Shown one piece after another: positions 38,301 to 47,300 of a DNA stretch of 64,000 nt. A program made the translations under genes and the position numbers. This stretch comes from Thioclava sp. JE_KL1 (lineage in GTDB: Bacteria > Pseudomonadota > Alphaproteobacteria > Rhodobacterales > Rhodobacteraceae): positions 62,001 through 126,000 of the forward strand of contig NZ_WBJS01000001.1 in the NCBI RefSeq assembly GCF_009296265.1. The letters are read 5' to 3'. The number at the start of each line of letters is the position of its first letter. The stretch's first letter is position 1. The notes below the pieces were generated by a model that ran no database searches, had not been told where the DNA came from, and saw nothing but the letters and a program-made list of their open reading frames with translations.

Positions 38301-41300
38301 GTTCTCGATGACGATGGTGGCACCCGCGAAGAGCGAGAAGCCCGACTGGTTCATGTCGAGGACCGTGTCAGTGGTGGCAGGCGTGATGCCGTTGCCATTC
38401 GTCGCAGCGAGCAGATCCTGGCCGCTGAGCATGGTCAGGCCGTCGCTCCATTCGGTCGAGAGAAGATTGATCGACTGCCCCCAATCGAGCACGTCGATCA
38501 CGCCGGTCGCATCATTGGCCTTGTTCATCTCGAGCGACAGCGTGTCGAGCGTGATGTCCACCAGATCGACCCCGGTCAGCGAGGCCGAGGCGATATCGGC
38601 CTTGAGCGCGGTGAAGGCGCGGGTATCGGTGAGCGGGTTGGCCGCCTTGATCGAGGCGAGCAGGATATCGGCGCTCGCGATAGTGATACCGGGGCCATCG
38701 GGAATACCGATGAAGAACTTCGCCTCGTAATCCGCCGGGGCGTCGCCGCCATTCGCGGCCTCGTCGGCGGGATCGATGCTCAGGCTGATCCGGGTCAGCA
38801 CCGCATCATTCATATCGGTGGCGATGTCGAAGGTGCCGTCGTGGTTCACATCCACATCGACGATATCCTGCGACAGCGTGAACTTCGCGCCGACATCGAC
38901 GAAGCCGAAGGCATTCAGCGTCAGGTAGCCCACGACCTGCGTGCGGTCTGCGCTGGCGTCGAAGGTGACCACTTCGTCATTCGGGCCATAGGTGAAGGAG
39001 ACCGGAGCCGCCGGATCGTTCGCGGGGTCGCCCTGCGCGGGCGTGCCGTCCAGATCGATCGAGTTCCAATTGAAGAAGGTCGTGGTGTCGTTCCCGGCGG
39101 GCTTCGTCGCGTAGTAGTCGAGCGAGAAGGCATTGACCGTCAGCTCCATCCCCTCGGGCAGACCGGCGAGCGTGCCGCCCTGGATATTGCCCAGCACCGC
39201 CGTCGCCGAGGGCGTGGTGGTCAAGGGCAGCGTGCTGTTGGCGGGCGGGGTCGCCTTGATCAGCGCAAGCGCGATATCGGCCGACGCGACCGAGAGGCCC
39301 ACGCCACCCGGTTGGCCGACGAAGAGGTTCTCGACATGCAGGCCGATCAGCATGAGGCTTGCGTTTTCGAGCCCCGCATTGCCGCTGTCCAGCTCCGCCT
39401 CGATCTGGTTGCGCATCACGATGTCGAAGGTGGCCGAGCCAGTGACGAAGCCGAAGATGTCCAGATCCAGACCGCCCGAGATCACCAGATCCGTGCCGGC
39501 TTCGGGAGCGACCGCATCGACGCCCAGATCCTGAATGATCGGCGCCCAGTCGAGCTGATCGCTATTGATCGCGTCGCGCCCGTTCAGCGTGAAGTCGAGC
39601 GAGTTCACCGTCAGATCCAGCCCCTGCGGCAGACCGCGCGGCGAGATCGTGTCGGCATGGGCGGACATCGCGGTCCAGCTGCGCGCGACGGCGCTCGGGT
39701 TTGCGACCAGATCGACCACCTCGGTCACCGAGATCAGATCGAAGGCGAGCCCTTCGGCCGCGAAGCCCGTGCCCGCATTGGCGACCGCGTCGACCCGGTC
39801 GAATTGGTCATAGGTGAACTCCCCGCCCGCGCCGACGAAGACATAGGCGCCGTCGATCGAGAAGGAGAAGGCCTTGGCGCTGATCGTGCCGCCCTGCGGA
39901 TCGTCGACGGTGAGATCGCGGATCACACCCGACAGACCGCCCGCCAGCAGGATCGCGCCTTCGATCTGCAGTTCGACATAGGCGCCGAATTCGATGCCGA
40001 AGCCCGCGTCGAGATTGGTGATATCGGCGAGCGCGTTGATCTGATCGACGCCGGTCGCGCCCCAGTCGAGCTTGTTACCGTCCGCATCCGCGCGGTTCAT
40101 CGCGAAATAGAGGTCCTTCACCGTCGCAGTCAGCGGCAGGCCCTGCAGACCCAGCTGATCGACGCGCAGCGACAGCGCCATCCAGCTGCGGGCCACGGCG
40201 GGCGAGGTCACGGTGGCAGGGTCTTCCGACACCATCACCAGTTCGATCGAGCCACCCTGCGCCACGAAGCCCATGCCCTGATCGGGATCGATCGTGCCAT
40301 CGTTCTTGAGCACACCGTCGACACCGGCGAAGAAGTTCAGATCGCTCAGGATGAAGATCAGAACTTTCGCCCCGCTCAGCGTGCCATCGGCGTCGATTGC
40401 GGTGGCGACCGCCACATCGGCGAGCAGGCTCTTGATCGAGAAGGTGCCCGTCGCGATCACGACGCCCGCGACGTTCAGTTCCGACACCGTCCCGGTCACC
40501 GACAGGATCGCGGTCGCGTCATAGCCATCCGTGCTGTCGGTGATCGTCAGGCCCAGATCGAGGCCCTTCCAGTTCATCACCGAGTTGTTGGCCGCGTTCA
40601 GCGGGTCAGTGTAGCCGAAATTGGCCTCGACCGCGACATCCGAGATTTCCAGCTTGAAGCCGGTGAGGCCGGTGACGCCGACGCTTTGCGACGTCACGAG
40701 GATCGCAGACCAGCTCTTCACGTCGCGGGTCTCGACCGTCTCCTTTGTCAGCGGATTGTCGGCGGTCTGAGTCACCGAGGCGAACTCGATGCCCACATTG
40801 TTCGCGTAGATGCCGGTGCCGTCGGTGGTGCTGACATCCGTGATCTTGCCATCGGTGCGGGTGAACACGCCGCCCTGCCCCGCGAAGAAATAGCCGCCGG
40901 TCAGCGCGAAGGTCATGATCGACGCGCCCTCGACCGTCAGACCGTTGCCGTCGCTGATCGTCTCGGTCAGGATCTGGCCCGCCATCGTGCCCGCGACGGT
41001 GACGAAGCCGTCGACGGTGAACTCGACATAGCCGCCGAAGGCGATGCTGAAGTTGGCGTCCATCTCGGTCACGTCGAACAGATCGACCGAGGCGAGATTG
41101 CCGATCTCGCTCACGCCGGTCGCGGCCCAGTCGATCCGCTCGCCATTCACCGCATCCGCGCCGTTGAAGCCGAAATAGAGGTCGAGGCCCTGAACAGTAA
41201 CCGTGTTGGGCAGGCCCTGCAGGCGCACCGTGGCTACGTCGAGCGCAACGGCGGTCCAGCTGCGCGGCACTGCCGGGAGCGTCACGCTGAGCGGATCGTC

Positions 41301-44300
41301 CTTCACCAGCACCAGTTGCAGCGAGGCGTTCTCGGCCACGAAGCCGGTGCCCTGATCGGGGTCGATCGTGCCGTCGCCCAGAAGCGCACCGCCGACACCC
41401 GCGAAGAGGTTCAGATCGGACAGGGTGAAGATCAGGATATTCGCACCCAGCACGGTCTCGGTCGTCACGCCCGAGGGCACGATGATGTCGCTCGCGAAGC
41501 TCTTGATGCCAAACTTGCCCGAAGCCACGATCACGCCCGCCATGTTCAGTTCCGACACGGTGCCCGAGACGGAGAAGCCGTCGTCCCGGGTCAGACCGTC
41601 GGTGGCATCCGCGAGGCTCAGCAAGTCGAGCCCGGTGACTGCGCCCAGCGAGGCCCAGTTCAGGAAGGTGCCGTCGATGGCTGCGAAATTCCCGTCGACC
41701 GCGAGATCGGCCAGCGCTATCTGGAAGGCGTCGATGCCGCGCAGACCGAGGCTCGCGACGGTGACGCGCAGCGCGGTCCAACCGATGGTGACGGTCTCGT
41801 CGTCCCATTGCGTGGCCGGATCGTTGTCATTCGTCGCCGCATTATCGGGCAGCACGCCGAGGCGGGTCACCTGCGCGAATTCGAGCGCATCGCCCAGCCC
41901 CATCGAAGCATAGATGCCGGTGCCCTGATCGAGAAGCCCGGTCACCTCGTTCGTGGTCGCATCACGGTCGAACGCGCCGCCAGCACCAACGAAGATCTGC
42001 GCACCGGTGATCTTGAAGCTGGTGATATCGGCGGCAGTCAGGGTGATCACGCCATCGTCGATATCGGCCGTCGAGATCGAGCCTTCGACCGTGCCATAGA
42101 CCAGCACGAACCCGTCGAGCGCGAGATCGAGCGTGCCGCCGAAGGCGATGCCGGTATCGGCGTTGATCTGAGCGATCCCGGGGTTCTCGGCCGGATCGAC
42201 GATGGCCGACCAGTCCAGCTTGGTCGCGCCCGCCGAGGCCGTGTTCATGCGGAAGTAGAGACCGGTGACCCCGAGCGCGAACTCGGTGGGCAGGCCGCGC
42301 ATCCCGACGTAATCGACCGAGAGCGACAGCGCGCTCCAGCTCTTGGGTGTCGCGGTGCCGAGTTTCTCTTTCACGACGATCAGTTCGAGCGTGCCGCCCG
42401 ACGCGAGGAAGCCCGTGCCCTGATCGGCAATCGCGGTGGGCGCATTGGCGTCATCGAAGGCACCGCCGACACCGGCGAAGAAGTTCACATTCGTCAGGGT
42501 CAGCCGCGTGACCTGCGCATCGGTGATCGCCGCCTGGATGGTGTCGTCGATCGTCTCGGTCGAGGCCGAGAAGTTGAAGGTCGCCAGCGCGAAGACCGTC
42601 TCGGAAATCTCGACGGATAGCGTGCCGGACACCGCCAGCTGATCACCCGGGCCCAGATCGCCAAGCGCCGTGGTCACGTCGGTATCGTTCACGGTCGACC
42701 AGTCGAGACGCGGGCCGGTCAGCGCGGTGGTCGAGTTCGAGGCCAGCGCCATGCCCGACAGCTTGATCTGGACCGCGTCGATGCCCTTGGCCTCCAGCGC
42801 GCTCAGCGAGCCGATCACCCCGGTATATTTCACGCCGGTCGTCGTGTCGGTCAGCAGGCCGAGCGCGAGATTGCCACCATTCGCATAAAGACCCGCCGCA
42901 TCGCCCAAGAGGTTCAGCGTCGTCGTACCGGTCGCCTCATCGGTGGTGGTCGACGCGCCGGTGCCCGCGAAGAACTCGACATCGCTCAGCGTCACGAAGG
43001 TCAGCGTGCCCGTGGTGATATCGACGAGATCGAGCGTCTCGGTGCTGCCCGCCTGCGCCGTCACGTCGATCGCCTTCAGCCCGAAACCCGCGCGCAGATA
43101 GACGAAATCGCCCACGGCCAGCGTCAGCTTGCCCGAGACCGCGAGGCTCACTGTGTCGGTCACCTCTTCGAGCCCGGTCAGGCTCGACCAGTCGAGATTG
43201 GAGAGGTTGGTGTCGCTGATCGAGTTGTAGAGCACTTTGAGGCTCGCAAGGTTCAGCGTCACGCCTTCGACATTCACGAGACCGAGGCTCGCGAGGCTCG
43301 CCGACACGCCGGTATAGCTGACCGGGATCGGGTCGGTGGTGGTCAGGATGCCGATGTAAAAATTGCCGCCCGCCGCCGAGAAGCCGATAGCGTCCGTCGT
43401 GTCGATCCCGCTTGCGCCGATCGTGGCGCCCGAGCCCGCGAAGAGGCTCAGATCGGTGAGCGTGATGTAGAGCAGATCGCCAGTGACGCCGCCGACCGAG
43501 GTGCCCGCGGTCTTCTCGACCGAGAAGCTGCCGGTCAGCAGCACGGTATCCGAGATATTCAGCTCGTCGATGGTGGCGCCGATGAAGAAACGCTCGGTAT
43601 TGTCGAAGCCGGTCGTGGCATCGGTCAGCGCGAGCGGCGCGCCCAGATCGAGCCCCTTCCAGGTCATCACGGTCGGGTTCACCGCGACCATCGCATCGGC
43701 GGCGTTGACCTCGACCACAAAATCGCTGACGGCAAGCGTGAAGCCCGGAATGCCCGCGACCTCGACGGTGCCGACATAGAGCTTGATCGCGCTCCAGGCG
43801 TTCAGCACGGCGCCGGTCGTTCCATCGACATTCTTCACCGAGGCGAATTCGAACAGCACCCCTTCCGCGCCGAAGCCGGTGCCGACCAGCTTGCTGTCGC
43901 CATCGCGGGTCAGCCCGTTGACCTTGCCATTCCCATCGGTGGTGAAGCTGCCGCCGCTGCCCACGAAGATGTAGCCATCCGCCAGCGCGAAGGTCATCAC
44001 CTGCGCGTCGGTCAGATCGGAGCCAAGCGGATTATCCGCCGCCGCAATGGTCTGCTTCGTCACCGTGATCGAGATATCGCCCGCCAGCAGAACGGTGCTC
44101 TTGATCGTGAAGACCGCGCGCACATCGATGGTGAAGCCCGTGAAAGTACTGTCGAAGCTGAAGCTCGGCCCGCCCACCTGGCTCCAGTCGAAGGCCATGC
44201 TCGCATAGGTCACGTCGAGCGCATCGACCGTCGCGGTCACATCGGTAATCCCGTGCAGCGTGGCGGCGGTCGAGAGTTCCAGCGCGGTGACCTTCTGGCC

Positions 44301-47300
44301 GAGGTTGGCCCCTGCCGAGGTCACGGTGAACATCGCCAGCGTCAGATCGAGGGTCGGGATCTCGAAGCCGGTCGCATTGGTCAGATCGTAGCTGCTGCCC
44401 GAGACCTCGGCGCCGACGCCCGCGAAGAGACGTCCGCCGATGATCGACAGCGTGAAGAAATCGCCATCCACCGTCGCGCCGTCGAAGGTCACGCCGGTCT
44501 TGGCCGAGCTTTCCAACGCGAAGGTGCCACTGACATAGACCGCGTCACTCACGATCAGCGTCGCGGTGGCTTCGACCTTGGTGAGCGCACCATTCAGCGT
44601 AAGCCCGGCATCGCTCAGCGCGCCTTGGTCCCAATTCAGCGGGGTAGCGACGCCCGAGGCCGTGTTGACCTGCACCGCGACATTGCTAACCTCGGCGGTC
44701 AGCCCGGTGATCCCGACCGGGGTCGCGTTGGCGAAGGAGAAGTCGATGCCGGTATAGGTCGTGCCGCCCGAGCTCAGCACCGCGAAGGTGCCGGTGAAGC
44801 CGGTGACCGAGAAGCCGAAGGCGTTAGTGGTGTCGACGGTGACCGGGCCGCTCGTATCGAAGACCGCTCCGGTGCCCGCGAAGAATTTGACCGCGTCGAA
44901 GCCGAAGACCATCAGATCGCCGATCGTGTCGGTCGCGCCGGTCAGGCCGCTGACGATGGTCTTCGTGAAGCTGAAGCCGCCCGCGATCAGAACCTCGCCG
45001 CCGATGGCCAGCGTCACATCGCCCGAGACTTTGGCCAGCGGTGCGGTCGCGCCCGTCGCCACGCTGTCGATCTCGGAGACGACGAGCTTGGCGCTCAGCG
45101 CATCGTTCGGGTCGGTCAGTTGCGAGGTCACCAGCTCCAGCGTGCCGTTCGAGAGCGTGGCGGTCACGTTGTCGACGTTCACGAGACCCAGCGCATCGAC
45201 CGCGCCATTCGCGATCACCCACTGGCGGCCCGTTGCGGTCTCGCGGATCATCTTGACCGAGAAGCTGAGGTTCTCGACCGCGAAGCCGACCGAGCTATTG
45301 GGCTGGCCGAGGGTGAAGTAGCCGTTCGCGCCGCTACCCGCGAAGAACGAGCCGCTAGTGAGCGAGATGGTCGTCACCTCGAGACCGCCGGTGACGGCGG
45401 TGGTCGTGCCGGTGTCCACTTCGTAGAGCACACCGTCGAGCCCGGTGTCGGTGGTGTAGCCAATCGGCGAGCTGACGCCGTCACTGGTCGCGAGGCTCAC
45501 GAAGTCGCCGACGGAGACTTCCATGAGACCGGCATTGCCCGCGAAGCCCGCGGTCACGAAGCCCGGCCCGTCGATCGCGAAGGCATCGGCATCGGTGCCC
45601 CCCTCGAGACGCTCGACCCCGGTGAAGGTGATGGTGAGGCCGTTCCAGCTGAGCGACCCTTCGTTGATGCCGGTGATCGTCCAGACCGTCGCGGCGTCCG
45701 GACCCTCGATCGTGTCGCTGAGGCCCGCCCCTGCCGCGATCGAGGTGATCGGTGCGCCGGGCGTGCCATAGGTCACGCCGTTGACGGTGACGGTGCCGTC
45801 GAGGTTCACGGTGTAGGTCAGGTTGCTGTCGGCGGTGCCGTCGAGCGCGCCACCCGCTTCCGAGATCGCGCCGGCCACCGGAGCGCCGAGGCTCGGGGCC
45901 GTGTCGGGAAGACCGATGCGCTCGCCGGTGCCAAGCGTCGCGCCCATTACCGCTGCGTCCGCGTCATGGTCGAGGCCGAGCGCGTGGCCGATCTCGTGGA
46001 GCAGGACGGTGTAGAGGTCGACGCCCTCGGAGGCCGCACCGTCGGTCGCCACCAGACGGTCGCCTGCGAGCAGATCGAACTCGGTGCTATCGCCGGGCGT
46101 CGCGTCGATGAACCAACCGGCCCCGGCGGCGTCAGCGTCGATCTCGATCAGCGTGCCGGTGATCCGGGCGAGTGCGCCGTCCTCGAGATCGGTGATCGAG
46201 ATGGTGAGCTGCGACAAGATCGCCGCGTCGGTGCGGCTGGCCCATTGAGCGAGGGCTTCCTGGAAGATCGGGGCGACCTGTGCCTCGGTGAGATCGGCGG
46301 TGCCGGTGCCAGCCGCCGCCGGATCGAGACGAAGCGATTGTCCGCTCTCCTCCGCAAACGGGATCTGGATGCCGAGTGCCGAGGCCAGACCGGCGAACAG
46401 CGCGCGGAGGTTCTCGGCGAACCCGGCACCGGGCGTGATGACCGGCGCGGTGAAAGCGTCGGACAGTTGGAGCGCGCCATCGACCGGGTCCGAGGTTGCG
46501 AGTTGAAGTTCGGGAAGCGCGATCCGTTCACCCGTGCCGAGGCTCTCCCCCATCACGGCCAGATCGGCATCGTGGTCGTAACCGAGCGCATGGCCGATCT
46601 CGTGGGTGAGGACCGTCAGCAGATCGACGCCATCGATTGGTTCGCTCGTATCGAGACCGGTGAACCAACCGGCCCCTGCCGCGTCGGCATCGACTTCGAT
46701 ATGCGTGCCGGTGATCCGGGCAAGCGCGCCGTCCTCGAGATCGGTGATCGAGATGGTGAGCTGCGACAGGATCGCCGCGTCATCGGTCCGGGCCGCCCAC
46801 TGAGCGAGCGCTTCCTCGAAGACCGGGGCAAGCTCTTCCTCGGTGAGATCCGCGGCGTCCGCGCCCGTCGGGGCGGTGCCAGCGAAATGGAGGTAATCGG
46901 CTTGCGAGCCCCACGGACCAGCGTTGAAAATTTCGCCAAGACCAAGGGTTTCACTGATTTTTTGGAACAGATCCTGGAGCGCAGCGAGAACCGCCCCATT
47001 GTTGGAGTTTTGCGTATTTTCGTTATTCGTCAGCGCATTAGTGGTTGCGGCCGGGGGGCCAGTAGGCTCATTTCCGGTCAGATCGGCCACGGAGCTGCTT
47101 GCGGGGTCTTGTCCCGCGCCAAAGCTTCCACGTAGCTGCGACAGCATCGAACCGAGCAGCTCGCGCAGCCCTTCGATGCCCTGATTTTCTTGAATATCGA
47201 ACTGGGCAAGGAACGCTTCGAAGGGCGTTGGCTGCCCCTCTTCCTGCACGTCCTGCGGAGCGACGGCTTGCGTTGCAGCGGCAGGATTCCCCCAGTCTTC

